From positions 62,001 to 126,000 of the forward strand of contig CAWFTP010000003.1 of NCBI GenBank assembly GCA_963818885.1: 64,000 nt of DNA, read 5' to 3'. Within the stretch, counting starts at the first letter, position 1. Each line of letters starts with the position of its first letter. Below the pieces are notes generated by a model, which made no database searches, was not told the DNA's origin, and saw nothing but the letters and a program-made list of their open reading frames with translations. Shown here piece by piece: positions 43,245-51,649 of this stretch. Both the position numbers and the translations under genes were made by a program. The stretch is from DATFDN01 sp963818885 (GTDB lineage: Bacteria; Pseudomonadota; Alphaproteobacteria; Acetobacterales; Acetobacteraceae).

Positions 43245-43960
43245 CCGACTTCGCCGTGCTGTCGTTTGACTGCTACGGCACGTTGATCGACTGGGAGAGC
43301 GGGCTTTGGACCGCGTTGCAGCCGCTGCTCGCGCGCTGCCCCGACCCGCCTGCGCGGGAGGAAGCGCTCGCCCGTTTCGCGTCGATGGAATTGGCGGTGC
43401 AGGCCGAGCATCCGGCGATGGCCTATTCGGACGTGCTCGCCGAGGCGCACCGCCGCCTCGCCGCCGCGTGGGGCACCAAGGCTGACTCCGAGGAGGCGCG
43501 TCGCTTCGGCGCCAGCGTCGGCGACTGGCCCGCCTTCCCCGACACGCCAGACGCGCTGCGCCGGCTGAAGGCGCGCTACCGGCTCGTGATCTTGTCGAAT
43601 GTCGACAAGGCAAGCTTCGCACGCACCCTGCCCCGCCTCGGCGTCGAATTCCACGACGTGCTGACGGCGCAGGAGATCGGCTCCTACAAGCCGGATCTGC
43701 GCAATTTCGCCTTCTTGATCGCCCGCGTGGCGGAGCACGGCATCCCGCAAGCGAAGATCCTGCATGTTGCGCAGAGCCTGTTCCACGATCACGCGCCAGC
43801 CAACGCGGCGGGTCTCGCTTCCGCCTGGATCGACCGCCGCGCGGGCGCCCAAGGCTGCGGCGCCACCGCCCCGCCGCCTGCCGGCGTGCGGTGGGACTTC
43901 CGCTTCGAGAGCCTGGGGGCGTTGGCGGATGCGGTTGTCGCGAGTGGCCCGGCCACATAA
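43235..43960 (+). CDS. Haloacid dehalogenase type II-like HAD hydrolase
   Basis: A 241-residue HAD protein. Motif I is LSFDCYGTLIDWESGL, motif II VILSNVDKASF, motif III GSYKPDLRNF, and the C-terminal region has VAQSLFHDHAPANAAGLASA. The pattern FDCYGTLIDWE is characteristic of type II haloacid dehalogenase-like proteins, though many act on other substrates. ATG 43235 follows AGGGGGGT; it overlaps the otsB end by 10 bases. Confidence 0.8.
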   Translation: MHLTDFAVLSFDCYGTLIDWESGLWTALQPLLARCPDPPAREEALARFASMELAVQAEHPAMAYSDVLAEAHRRLAAAWGTKADSEEARRFGASVGDWPAFPDTPDALRRLKARYRLVILSNVDKASFARTLPRLGVEFHDVLTAQEIGSYKPDLRNFAFLIARVAEHGIPQAKILHVAQSLFHDHAPANAAGLASAWIDRRAGAQGCGATAPPPAGVRWDFRFESLGALADAVVASGPAT

Positions 43961-44034
43961 CGTCGTGGCCGGGCTGCCGATTTGACACGGCGCCCGCTGC
44001 CAACCATATCGGCAGGCATCCGAGGAAGCCCGCC

Positions 44035-44268
44035 ATGTCGATGCAAGCCAGCGAGATCGAGGCGCTGATCCGCGCCGCCCTGCCGGATGCACGCGTGAAG
44101 GTCGAGGACCTCGCCGGCGACGGCGACCACTACGCCGCGACCGTCGTCTCGGCGCAATTCGCCGGGCTCCCCCGGGTGCGCCAGCACCAGCTCGTCTATG
44201 CCGCGCTGCGCGGGCGCATGGGCGGGGAGCTTCACGCGCTCGCGCTGCAAACCTCCGCCCCCGAGTAG
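44035..44268 (+). CDS. BolA family protein
   Basis: A 77-residue BolA-fold protein: QASEIEALIRAALPDARVKV, then GDGDHYAATVVSAQFAGLPR and RQHQLVYAALRGRMGGELHA with the conserved His that helps bind an Fe-S cluster together with a monothiol glutaredoxin. The next gene, 10 bases downstream, is exactly such a glutaredoxin, so the pair probably acts in Fe-S cluster or iron handling. Confidence 0.88.
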   Translation: MSMQASEIEALIRAALPDARVKVEDLAGDGDHYAATVVSAQFAGLPRVRQHQLVYAALRGRMGGELHALALQTSAPE

Positions 44269-44278
44269 GAGAGACGTA

Positions 44279-44620
44279 ATGTCGGAAAGCTCCGTCAATG
44301 ACCGCATCCAGGCCGAGATCACCGAGAATCCGGTCATGCTCTATATGAAGGGCACAGCGATATTTCCGCAGTGCGGCTTCTCCGCCCGCGTGGTACAGAT
44401 CCTGTCGCACCTCAACGTGCCCTTCAGGACGGCGAACGTGCTGGAAGATCCCGAACTGCGGGAGGGCATCAAGCAGTTCTCTCAGTGGCCGACCATCCCG
44501 CAGCTCTACGTGAAGGGCGAGTTCGTCGGCGGCTGCGACATCATCACCGAGATGTACCAATCGGGCGAGCTCGAGACCCTGCTCAAGGACAACAACATCC
44601 CGCACCAGGCCGAGGCCTGA
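44279..44620 (+). CDS. grxD: Monothiol glutaredoxin, Grx4 family
   Basis: A 113-residue glutaredoxin with NDRIQAEITENPVMLYMKGT, the CGFS active site (in FPQCGFSARVV), SQWPTIPQLYVKGEFVGGCD and EMYQSGELETLL. CGFS glutaredoxins bind a 2Fe-2S cluster with glutathione and work with BolA proteins. ATG 44279 follows AGGAGAG. The immediately following stretch contains a palindromic repeat. Confidence 0.92.
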   Translation: MSESSVNDRIQAEITENPVMLYMKGTAIFPQCGFSARVVQILSHLNVPFRTANVLEDPELREGIKQFSQWPTIPQLYVKGEFVGGCDIITEMYQSGELETLLKDNNIPHQAEA

Positions 44621-44641
44621 ACCACCCCGCCTCGCTGTTCC

Positions 44642-44670
44642 CCTCTCCCCCCGCAGCGCGGGGGGAGAGG
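44642..44670. repeat. GC-rich palindromic repeat, copy with 13-base arms
   Basis: CCTCTCCCCCCGC (44642-44654) and GCGGGGGGAGAGG (44658-44670) are exact reverse complements with a 3-base loop, followed by CAGGGTGAGGGG. This is the same design as at 5624, including the GGGTGAGG tail. It lies between grxD and the membrane glycosyltransferase and may have displaced the latter's start. Confidence 0.7.
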
Positions 44671-44697
44671 CAGGGTGAGGGGGGAACGGCCCGCAAC

Positions 44698-46218
44698 GTC
44701 ACCCTCGCCCTCATCGCCCTCGCCACCCTAGCCCGCTTTGCCTTCGCCGCCTCGCTCGGCCTCGGCGTCGATGAAAGCTACATGGTTGCGTCCGGGCGGG
44801 CACTGCGGCTCGGCTATTTCGACCATCCCCCCGCCTCCTGGTGGCTGCAATGGGCGGCGGCGCATCTCTTCGGGACCGAGGCGCCGCTCGCGGTCCGAGC
44901 GCCCTTCATCGCCCTCTTCGCCCTCTCCACCTGGCTCACCTACCGGCTCGGCTGCCTGATTGCTGGCCCACGCGCCGGGCTCTGGGCCGCCTTCGCGCTC
45001 ACCCTCTCACCGGTGTTCGGCGTCACCACCGGAACCTGGGTCTTGCCCGACGGGCCGCTCGATTGCGCACTGCTCGGCGCCGCGTTGTGCCTGATGCACG
45101 CGGTCGGCGGGCGCGGCACGCGCTGGTGGATCGGCGCCGGCCTCTGCGCCGGCCTCGCACTCTTCTCCAAATACACGGCGGTCCTGACCATCGCCGGCGC
45201 GTTCGCCTACCTGCTGGCGACGCCGCACCGGCGCTGGCTCGCCCGGCCCGAGCCTTATCTCGCGGGCCTGCTCGCCCTCGCCGTCTTCTCCCCGGTCGTC
45301 ATCTGGAACGCCTCGCACCATTGGGCGTCCTTCGCCTTCCAGGGCGACCGCGCCGACGGGCTGCGCTTCCATCCCGCCCAGCCCTTCGTCGTCTTCGCGG
45401 GCGAGGCGCTGTTCGTCCTGCCCTGGATTTGGGCCGGCCTGCTGATCGCCGCCTTCGCCTTCCTGCGCCGCGGCGGGGACTGGCGCCCGCGCCTGCTCTG
45501 CTTCCTCGCCGCCCCGCCGATCCTGCTGTTCTCGCTGGTCGCCCTGTGGTCGAGCGGGCGCGTGCTCTACCACTGGGCCGCACCCGGCTACCTGATGCTG
45601 TTCCCCCTGCTCGGCGCCTGGCTCGCCGAGCGTCCGCGCCTCGCGCGCAACGCCGCCGCCGCGACCGCGGCGTTCGTCGTCCTCGGCCTCGTCATCGTCT
45701 GCACCGACGTGCGCCTCGACTGGCTGCACGGTGCCTTCCGCCGCGATCCCATCATCGAGGCAACCGACTGGACCTCGATCCGCACCGATCTACAGACACG
45801 CGGCCTGCTGCCACCCGACACCGTGGTCGGCGTGCCGAACTGGCGCGACGCGGGCAAGATCGCCTACGCGCTTGGCCCAAGCGTGACCGTGACGGTGCTG
45901 AACAGCGACGCCCGGCAGTTCGGCTTCGTCGCGCCGCAGCGCGACTTCGTCGGTCACCCGCTACTGGTGCTCGCCCCCGAACACGGCGAGCGCGTCCACG
46001 ACCGGTTCGCGACGATGCAGGCACTCCCGCCCGCCCCGATCCGCGCCGCCGGACGTACGCTTGCCGAGATCGCGGTCTTCCGCACGAGCCCCCTGCTCGC
46101 GCCTCAGACGCAGGCGAGCGCGAACGCTTCACCCGCACCTTCAGGCAAGGCAAGCGTCGTCCAGCTCTCCCCGCCATCCACGGTCGCGAACACGCCGCCC
46201 GTCTTCGCCGCGAAATAG
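44698..46218 (+). CDS. Glycosyltransferase family 39-like membrane protein (start unresolved)
   Basis: About 500 residues with a dozen hydrophobic helices and the GT39/ArnT-like first loop GLGVDESYMVASGRALRLGY, with catalytic Asp-Glu, and FDHPPASWWLQWAAAHLFG. Such enzymes move a sugar from a polyprenyl-phosphate donor in the periplasmic leaflet. The coordinate given is where protein-like sequence begins. No ATG, GTG or TTG lies just upstream in frame; the open frame continues through the palindrome at 44642 and overlaps grxD. Internal ATG 44782 would lose the catalytic loop. The 3' end overlaps the convergent BNR gene by 115 bases. Confidence 0.65.
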   Translation, partial: VTLALIALATLARFAFAASLGLGVDESYMVASGRALRLGYFDHPPASWWLQWAAAHLFGTEAPLAVRAPFIALFALSTWLTYRLGCLIAGPRAGLWAAFALTLSPVFGVTTGTWVLPDGPLDCALLGAALCLMHAVGGRGTRWWIGAGLCAGLALFSKYTAVLTIAGAFAYLLATPHRRWLARPEPYLAGLLALAVFSPVVIWNASHHWASFAFQGDRADGLRFHPAQPFVVFAGEALFVLPWIWAGLLIAAFAFLRRGGDWRPRLLCFLAAPPILLFSLVALWSSGRVLYHWAAPGYLMLFPLLGAWLAERPRLARNAAAATAAFVVLGLVIVCTDVRLDWLHGAFRRDPIIEATDWTSIRTDLQTRGLLPPDTVVGVPNWRDAGKIAYALGPSVTVTVLNSDARQFGFVAPQRDFVGHPLLVLAPEHGERVHDRFATMQALPPAPIRAAGRTLAEIAVFRTSPLLAPQTQASANASPAPSGKASVVQLSPPSTVANTPPVFAAK

Positions 46219-47120
46219 ACCTGGCGCGGATCGGAGGGATGCAGCGCGACCGCCATGGCCGTGTTCACTGGCGTGGTCTTGTCGAACCGCGTCCAACTTT
46301 GTCCCGCATCCTGGCTCCGCCACAATGAGCCGGTGCCGGAGCTGAAGGCCGGGCTCAGTGCCGCGTACATCACCTTCGGGTCGTGCGGGCTGACGCGCAG
46401 GTCGCGCCCGTAGGTGTGCGGCGAGACCGCGCTGACCTTCATGTCCTGCCAGCTCCGCCCGCCATCGTCGCTGCTGAACAGCCCCATCCGCACCGCGAGA
46501 TAGACGCGCCCGGGCTCGGCGGGCGTCGTCGCGACGGCATGGCCGTCGAGCATCCCCTCGGCGTCGTTGTCGGTCACGATATGGTTGGCGAGCTGCGGCA
46601 GCTTGGACAACCGTACCAGGTCGCCCGCGCAATCCTCCCAGTTCTCGCCGCCGTTCGTGGAGCGCATCGCCCCGCCCACCTCCAGCGCTGCATAGAGCGT
46701 GCCTCGGTTGCTCGGATGCGGCGCGATGCGCATGACGCGGCAGGCGAAGCTCATCTTGACATGCTCTGGCATGGCGGGATTTGCCATCGCGCGGAACGTT
46801 TGACCGCCGTCCTCGCTGCGCAGCATCCCGACCGGCGAGGTGCCGGCATAGACGGTGCGCGGATCGGCCGGATCGAAGGCGACTGACCAGACCTGGGTGT
46901 TGCTGCCGGGAACATGCTTCCACGAGTGGCCGCGATCCGTGCTGCGCCAGGCTCCCTCCGCCGTCCCGGCGAGCAAGACATCGGGATCGCGCGGATCGGG
47001 CGTGATCGCCTGCACGTCGGCCTCCAGCGTGCGCTCCCACGCATCGGCGCCGTCGCCGCAGAACACGCCGCCCGCACCGCCCGCCTTGGTGCTGCGCAAT
47101 CCGGCAAGGATCGTGGTCAT
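46104..47120 (-). CDS. BNR/sialidase-like beta-propeller repeat protein
   Basis: A 338-residue protein built from repeated Asp-boxes: STDRGHSW, SEDGGQTF, STNGGENW, SDDGGRSW, SQDAGQSW and TVDGGESW, each followed by a strand-turn such as VWSVAFDPADPRTVYAGTS. This predicts a six- or seven-bladed propeller of the BNR/VPS10-like type. No signal peptide is visible and there is no sialidase Arg triad, so enzymatic activity is not supported. ATG 47120 overlaps the stop of the DUF1330 gene (ATGA). Confidence 0.72.
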   Translation of the reverse strand: MTTILAGLRSTKAGGAGGVFCGDGADAWERTLEADVQAITPDPRDPDVLLAGTAEGAWRSTDRGHSWKHVPGSNTQVWSVAFDPADPRTVYAGTSPVGMLRSEDGGQTFRAMANPAMPEHVKMSFACRVMRIAPHPSNRGTLYAALEVGGAMRSTNGGENWEDCAGDLVRLSKLPQLANHIVTDNDAEGMLDGHAVATTPAEPGRVYLAVRMGLFSSDDGGRSWQDMKVSAVSPHTYGRDLRVSPHDPKVMYAALSPAFSSGTGSLWRSQDAGQSWTRFDKTTPVNTAMAVALHPSDPRQVYFAAKTGGVFATVDGGESWTTLALPEGAGEAFALACV

Positions 47121-47413
47121 GGCGCCGCCCCCGTCAGCAGGAAGACGTCGCCCGTCGCGGCGCGCAGCCGCAGCGGCAATACTGCTTGGTATTCTTTCGA
47201 GTGATACCACTCGCGCGCCCGGGCTGGGCTATCGAACTCCAGCACGACGACTCGCCGCACCGGCGCCTCGCCCTCTAGCCGCTCGGGATCGCCGCCGCGC
47301 ACCAGGAACCGTCCGCCGTAGGCGGTGACGGTCGCGCCGACATGCTTGGTGTATTCCCCGTACGCCGCCGGATCGGTCACCTCGATCTGGGCGAGCAGAT
47401 ACCCCTTGCTCAT
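47117..47413 (-). CDS. DUF1330 domain protein
   Basis: A 98-residue ferredoxin-like-fold protein: KGYLLAQIEVTDPAAYGEYT, TAYGGRFLVRGGDPERLEGE and VLEFDSPARAREWYHSKEYQ, then LPLRLRAA. This is the standard DUF1330 pattern; function is unknown. It is coupled to the BNR gene by ATGA and divergent from the Ldh-family gene (106-base gap). Confidence 0.85.
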   Translation of the reverse strand: MSKGYLLAQIEVTDPAAYGEYTKHVGATVTAYGGRFLVRGGDPERLEGEAPVRRVVVLEFDSPARAREWYHSKEYQAVLPLRLRAATGDVFLLTGAAP

Positions 47414-47518
47414 GGTCGCCTCCTTTCCCTCGCGTCGCAGCTTACACCGCGCCGCCACATCTTCCCAAAGCCGCCTCGCCGCCCGACACTCCCCGGGCCA
47501 AGAAGGAGAGCGCGCCCC

Positions 47519-48568
47519 ATGCCCGTCATCATGCCGGACCGGCTCACCACGATCGCGACCGCGCTGCTCGCCGGCGCCGGCGCGCCCGCCGAAGAGGCGG
47601 CGACGGTCGCGCGCCTGTCCGTCGCCGCCAACCTCGCCGGGCACGACAGCCACGGCGTTATCATGCTGCCGAGCTATATCGAGCGTATGAAGGTCGGCCA
47701 CATCGTTCCCGGCGCGCCGTGGACGATCACGCAGGAGACGCCGACCACCATCGTCGTCGACGGCCACTGGGGCTTCGGCTACGTCGTCACCGAACGCGCG
47801 ATGCGCGTCACGATCGACAAGGCGCGCAAGCAGAACGTCGCCGCCGCAACCGTCTTCCGCCAGGGCCATATTGGCCGCCTCGCCGCCTATCCGCTGATGG
47901 CCGCGCAGGAGGGCATGATCGCCATGATCACCGCCGATTCCGGGCGCAGCCCGAAGCACGTCGCCCCCTTCGGCGGCGCCAAGGCACGGCTCGGCACAAA
48001 CCCGATCTGCTTCGCTGTCCCCTCCGACCTCGAAGGCCCGCTTTTTTTCGACATGGCGACTTCCGCCGCCGCGGCGGGGAAGATCGCGCTCGCCGTCGCG
48101 CGCGGAAAGGAGGTGCCGCCGGGCTGGGTGATCGATTCCGAGGGCAAGCCGACGACCGACCCGCGCAAGTTCCGCCAGGGCGGCGCGCTGCTGCCGCTCG
48201 GCGGCACCGAGGGCTACAAGGGCTACGGCCTCGCCGCGATGGTGGAGATCTTCTCCGGCCTGCTGACCGGGCTCGGCTTCGGCATCGACCCGCAGGGCCG
48301 GCACAACGACGGCTGCTTCATCGCAGTCTTCAACGTCGCCGCGTTCCGCGACCTCGCGACGTTTAAGAAGGAGGTCGCCGAGTTCGCCGCCTACCTGAAG
48401 GCGACGCCGCCCGCTGAAGGCTTCGATCGCGTCTACTATCCGGGCGAGATCGAGTTCGAGCGCGAACGCGAGCGCCGTGCCTCCGGCATCCCGATCGAGG
48501 ACGCGACCTGGGAGGTGCTGCGCAAGCTCGCCACCGAGTTCGGCGTAGCGGAGCGGCTTGGGTTCTGA
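47519..48568 (+). CDS. Ldh family (malate/lactate dehydrogenase type 2) oxidoreductase
   Basis: A 349-residue NAD(P)-dependent dehydrogenase of the Ldh2/MDH2 fold: NLAGHDSHGVIMLPSYIERM with the catalytic His, VFRQGHIGRLAAYPLMAAQE, PFGGAKARLGTNPICFAVPS and GYKGYGLAAMVEIFSGLLTG. Members act on malate, lactate, ureidoglycolate or related 2-hydroxy acids; the exact substrate is unclear. AAGGAG precedes ATG 47519. The TGA overlaps the start of the molybdenum hydroxylase gene (ATGAT), so they probably form one transcript. Confidence 0.87.
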   Translation: MPVIMPDRLTTIATALLAGAGAPAEEAATVARLSVAANLAGHDSHGVIMLPSYIERMKVGHIVPGAPWTITQETPTTIVVDGHWGFGYVVTERAMRVTIDKARKQNVAAATVFRQGHIGRLAAYPLMAAQEGMIAMITADSGRSPKHVAPFGGAKARLGTNPICFAVPSDLEGPLFFDMATSAAAAGKIALAVARGKEVPPGWVIDSEGKPTTDPRKFRQGGALLPLGGTEGYKGYGLAAMVEIFSGLLTGLGFGIDPQGRHNDGCFIAVFNVAAFRDLATFKKEVAEFAAYLKATPPAEGFDRVYYPGEIEFERERERRASGIPIEDATWEVLRKLATEFGVAERLGF

Positions 48569-50901
48569 TGATCGGCGAGTTGCTCAGGCGCATCGAGGAT
48601 CACCGCTTCCTCACCGGACGCGGCCGCTTCATCGCCGACGTGACGCCACCCGATGCGCTGCACGCCGTATTCGTACGCTCGCCGCACGCGCACGCGACAC
48701 TCGGCGCGATCGACGCGGAGGCGGCGCACGCGCTCCCCGGCGTGCACGGCGTGTTCAGTGCCGGTGACCTCGATGCGGACGGGATCGGCACCATCCCGGC
48801 GGGCGTGCAGCTTCCGACGCTGATCGTGCCCCCCCGTCCCGCCTTCGCACGCGGTCGGGTGCGCCATGTCGGCGAGATCGTCGCGATGGTCGTGGCCGAC
48901 ACGCAAGCCCAGGCGCGCGACGCCGCCGAGGCGATTGCCGTCCGCTACAATCCGCTTGCCGCCGTCACCGACGCGCGCATCGCGCTCGAAAATGGCGCCC
49001 CGCTCCTGTGGGACGAGGTGCCGGGCAATCTCGCCTTCCGCTTCGAGAAGGGCGACCCTGCCGCTGTTGACGCCGCCTTCGCCGCCGCCGCGCATGTCAT
49101 AGAGATCGAGCTCGTCAACAACCGCCTCATCGTCGCGCCGATGGAGACGCGCGGCGCGCTCGCGCTGCATGACGCAGCAACGGACAGCCTGCATCTCATC
49201 CTCAGCGGCGCCAGCGTGCACGGCATCCGCAACGTGCTTGCCGACAGCATCTTCCATCTGCCGCGCGCGCGTGTGCGCGTCAGCGCGCCCGATGTCGGCG
49301 GCGGGTTCGGGGTGAAGAACGCTGTCTACCCCGAGCACGTCGCCTTGCTCTGGGCGGCGCGCCGGCTCGGGCGCCCAATCGCCTGGCTTGCCGAGCGCAT
49401 CGAGGATTTCTGCTCCACCGCGCAGGGCCGCGGCAACATCACGCGCGGCCGCCTCGCGCTCGACGCCGACGGGCGTTTCCTCGCGCTCGACGTGGAGAAC
49501 ATCGCCAGTCTCGGCGCCTATGTCGCGGGCTACGGTCCCGGCACCTCGACCAGCGCGCCCGCTTCCGCGATGGGTGGCGTCTATGCGATCCCGGCCGTCA
49601 TGATGCGTGTGCGCGGCGCCCTGACCAACACCGTGCCGATCGACGCCTATCGCGGCGCCGGCAAGCCGGAGGCGAACTATTTGATCGAGCGACTGGTCGA
49701 CGCCGCCGCGCGCCGCCTCGGCATGAATCCGTTCGCGCTGCGCCGGCGCAACATGATCGCGTCCTTCCCGTACCACAGCGCGCTCGGCAGCACGATCGAC
49801 GGCGGCCGCTTCGCCGCCAATCTCGACGTCGCCGAGGCCGCCGCCGACCGCGCCGGCTTCGCCGCACGGCGCGCCGCCTCCGAAGCGCGGGGCCTTCGTC
49901 GCGGCATGGGGGTCGCCTGCTTCCTCGAAACCGCGCGCGGCGCGCCCGACGAGGCGACCGAGATTCGCTTCGATCCCGCTGGCACCGTCACTCTGCTGGT
50001 CGGCACGCAATCGAACGGCCAGGGCCACGAGACCGCCTACCCGCAGATCGCCGCCGAGCTGCTCGGCCTGCCCATCGAGACCTTCCGCTACGTGCAGGCC
50101 GACACCGAGGCGGTCGCCACCGGCTTCGGGCATGGCGGCGCCCGCTCCATGCACATGGGCGGCGGCGCGCTTGCCCATGCCGCCGCGATGGTGATCGGCA
50201 AAGCTCGCCCGGTCGCCGCCCGCCTCCTGCAGGCCGCCCCCGACACGCTCTCCTTCGACGCCGGCCGCTTCACCACACCGGACGGGCGCGCGGTGGATTT
50301 GCTCGCGATCGCCCGCGCCGCCGCCGATTTCGACGCGAGCCTGGACACCCGCGCCGAGTTCGCCAACGCGCCGGTGACGTTCCCGAACGGCTGCCATGTC
50401 GCCGAGGTGGAGGTCGATCCCGACACCGGCGCCGTCACGCTCGTCCGTTACCTCGCCGTCGACGACTACGGCCGCCTGATCAACCCGATGCTCACCGCGG
50501 GCCAGGTGCAAGGCGGGCTCGCGCAGGGGATCGGTCAGGCGCTGACCGAGCGCACGGTGTACGATGCGGCGAATGGCCAGCTCCTGACCGCGAGCTTCAT
50601 GGACTATGCGATCCCGCGCGCCGCCGACCTTCCCGCCCTCGACGTCACGCTCTCCGGCACGCCCACGAACGCTAACCCGCTCGGCGTAAAGGGGTCGGGC
50701 CAAGCCGGCGCAATGGCCGCGCCCCAGACAGTGATGGCGGCGATCCTTGATGCGCTCGCAGCGTTGGGCGTCAGGCATCTCGACATGCCCGCAACGCCGG
50801 AAGCCGTGTGGCGAACGCTGTCATATGCGTTTAGTTCCCTCTCCGCCCCTCGGGGCGGAGAGGAGATCAACGCCCGAAGAGTCAGCACATGCGCAGGTTG
50901 A
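48568..50901 (+). CDS. Xanthine dehydrogenase-family molybdopterin-binding subunit, Gln at the catalytic Glu
   Basis: A 777-residue large subunit: RIEDHRFLTGRGRFIADVTP, AFARGRVRHVGEIVAMVVAD, VSAPDVGGGFGVKNAVYPEH, DAYRGAGKPEANYLIERLVD and GTQSNGQGHETAYPQIAAEL. It should bind Mo-molybdopterin cytosine dinucleotide and hydroxylate an aldehyde or heterocycle. The usual GxGE segment that supplies the base-catalyst Glu reads GVKGSGQAGAMAAPQ, with Gln. No 2Fe-2S or FAD subunit gene is nearby. The last 25 residues are encoded by a palindromic repeat and look non-native. Confidence 0.85.
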   Translation: MIGELLRRIEDHRFLTGRGRFIADVTPPDALHAVFVRSPHAHATLGAIDAEAAHALPGVHGVFSAGDLDADGIGTIPAGVQLPTLIVPPRPAFARGRVRHVGEIVAMVVADTQAQARDAAEAIAVRYNPLAAVTDARIALENGAPLLWDEVPGNLAFRFEKGDPAAVDAAFAAAAHVIEIELVNNRLIVAPMETRGALALHDAATDSLHLILSGASVHGIRNVLADSIFHLPRARVRVSAPDVGGGFGVKNAVYPEHVALLWAARRLGRPIAWLAERIEDFCSTAQGRGNITRGRLALDADGRFLALDVENIASLGAYVAGYGPGTSTSAPASAMGGVYAIPAVMMRVRGALTNTVPIDAYRGAGKPEANYLIERLVDAAARRLGMNPFALRRRNMIASFPYHSALGSTIDGGRFAANLDVAEAAADRAGFAARRAASEARGLRRGMGVACFLETARGAPDEATEIRFDPAGTVTLLVGTQSNGQGHETAYPQIAAELLGLPIETFRYVQADTEAVATGFGHGGARSMHMGGGALAHAAAMVIGKARPVAARLLQAAPDTLSFDAGRFTTPDGRAVDLLAIARAAADFDASLDTRAEFANAPVTFPNGCHVAEVEVDPDTGAVTLVRYLAVDDYGRLINPMLTAGQVQGGLAQGIGQALTERTVYDAANGQLLTASFMDYAIPRAADLPALDVTLSGTPTNANPLGVKGSGQAGAMAAPQTVMAAILDALAALGVRHLDMPATPEAVWRTLSYAFSSLSAPRGGEEINARRVSTCAG
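50838..50863. repeat. GC-rich palindromic repeat, copy with 12-base arms
   Basis: CCTCTCCGCCCC and GGGGCGGAGAGG pair perfectly around a 2-base loop. It belongs to the same CCTCTCC...GGAGAGG family as the copies at 5624 and 44642. It lies inside the 3' end of the molybdenum hydroxylase reading frame and supplies its odd C-terminal residues. Confidence 0.65.
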
Positions 50902-50903
50902 TA

Positions 50904-51605
50904 TCACCCCACCCGCAGCAGGCGTGATCCGTCCGCGTTGAGCCAGGCGATCGCCTGCTCGGTGTGCGGCGTGAGACGGCTCACCAGCTCCCAGAAACGC
51001 TTGCCGTGGTTCATATGGCGCAGATGCGCGACTTCATGCGAGGCGACGTAGTCCTGCACGAAATCAGGCGCCATCACGAGGCGCCAGGAGAACGCGAGCG
51101 AACCATCCGAGGCACAGCTTCCCCACCGGCTTCGCGTGTCCTTGACCGAGAGCCGGCGCGCCATCACCCCCAATACCGCCGCCTTGGACGCCACGAGATG
51201 CGCAAGCCTGCGCTTTGCCTCCCGCCGCAACAGGTCGGTGACACGCCGGCGCAGGAACTCCGGCGCACCGCTCACCCGCAACTCGCCCGCCTCGATCCAT
51301 GCGCCGCGCCGCGCGCCGGGCATATGGCGGATACGATGCGGCTTGCCATCGACGGGAACGATCGCGCCGTCGACGAACGGGATCGGCTCAGGCAGCGCCG
51401 CGAGGCGATGCGACACCCATTCGGCGTTGCTCATCAACAGCGCGACGCCGGCACCGCGTCCCGCACGCATCGGCAGAGTGACGACGACGGTGCCGCCGCA
51501 TGGATCGATGCGCAGGCTGACGCGGCGCGCACGCTGACTCCGTCGCCATTCGACCTGTGCCACGCCGCCCGCGAGCGGCATCGTCTCGGCGTACGGAAAC
51601 TGCAT
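50904..51605 (-). CDS. YgjP/DUF45-type M48-like zinc metallopeptidase
   Basis: A 233-residue protein: WRRSQRARRVSLRIDP near the start, MARRLSVKDTRSRWGSCASD, LAFSWRLVMAPDFVQDYVAS and the zinc site HEVAHLRHMNHGKRFWELV (HEXXH plus a downstream His). This is the YgjP-like metal-dependent hydrolase family (DUF45, WLM-related). The substrate is unknown. It is convergent with the molybdenum hydroxylase gene, with 2 bases between the stops. Confidence 0.87.
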   Translation of the reverse strand: MQFPYAETMPLAGGVAQVEWRRSQRARRVSLRIDPCGGTVVVTLPMRAGRGAGVALLMSNAEWVSHRLAALPEPIPFVDGAIVPVDGKPHRIRHMPGARRGAWIEAGELRVSGAPEFLRRRVTDLLRREAKRRLAHLVASKAAVLGVMARRLSVKDTRSRWGSCASDGSLAFSWRLVMAPDFVQDYVASHEVAHLRHMNHGKRFWELVSRLTPHTEQAIAWLNADGSRLLRVG

Positions 51606-51649
51606 TTTTCGCAGAAGGCGCAGGTCCCGCGCGATTCGTCAACGATCGA

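Noticed and set aside
48436..50778. A 780-codon minus-strand frame antisense to the molybdenum hydroxylase
   Set aside because: No family features; it mirrors the strong codon bias of the real gene on the plus strand.
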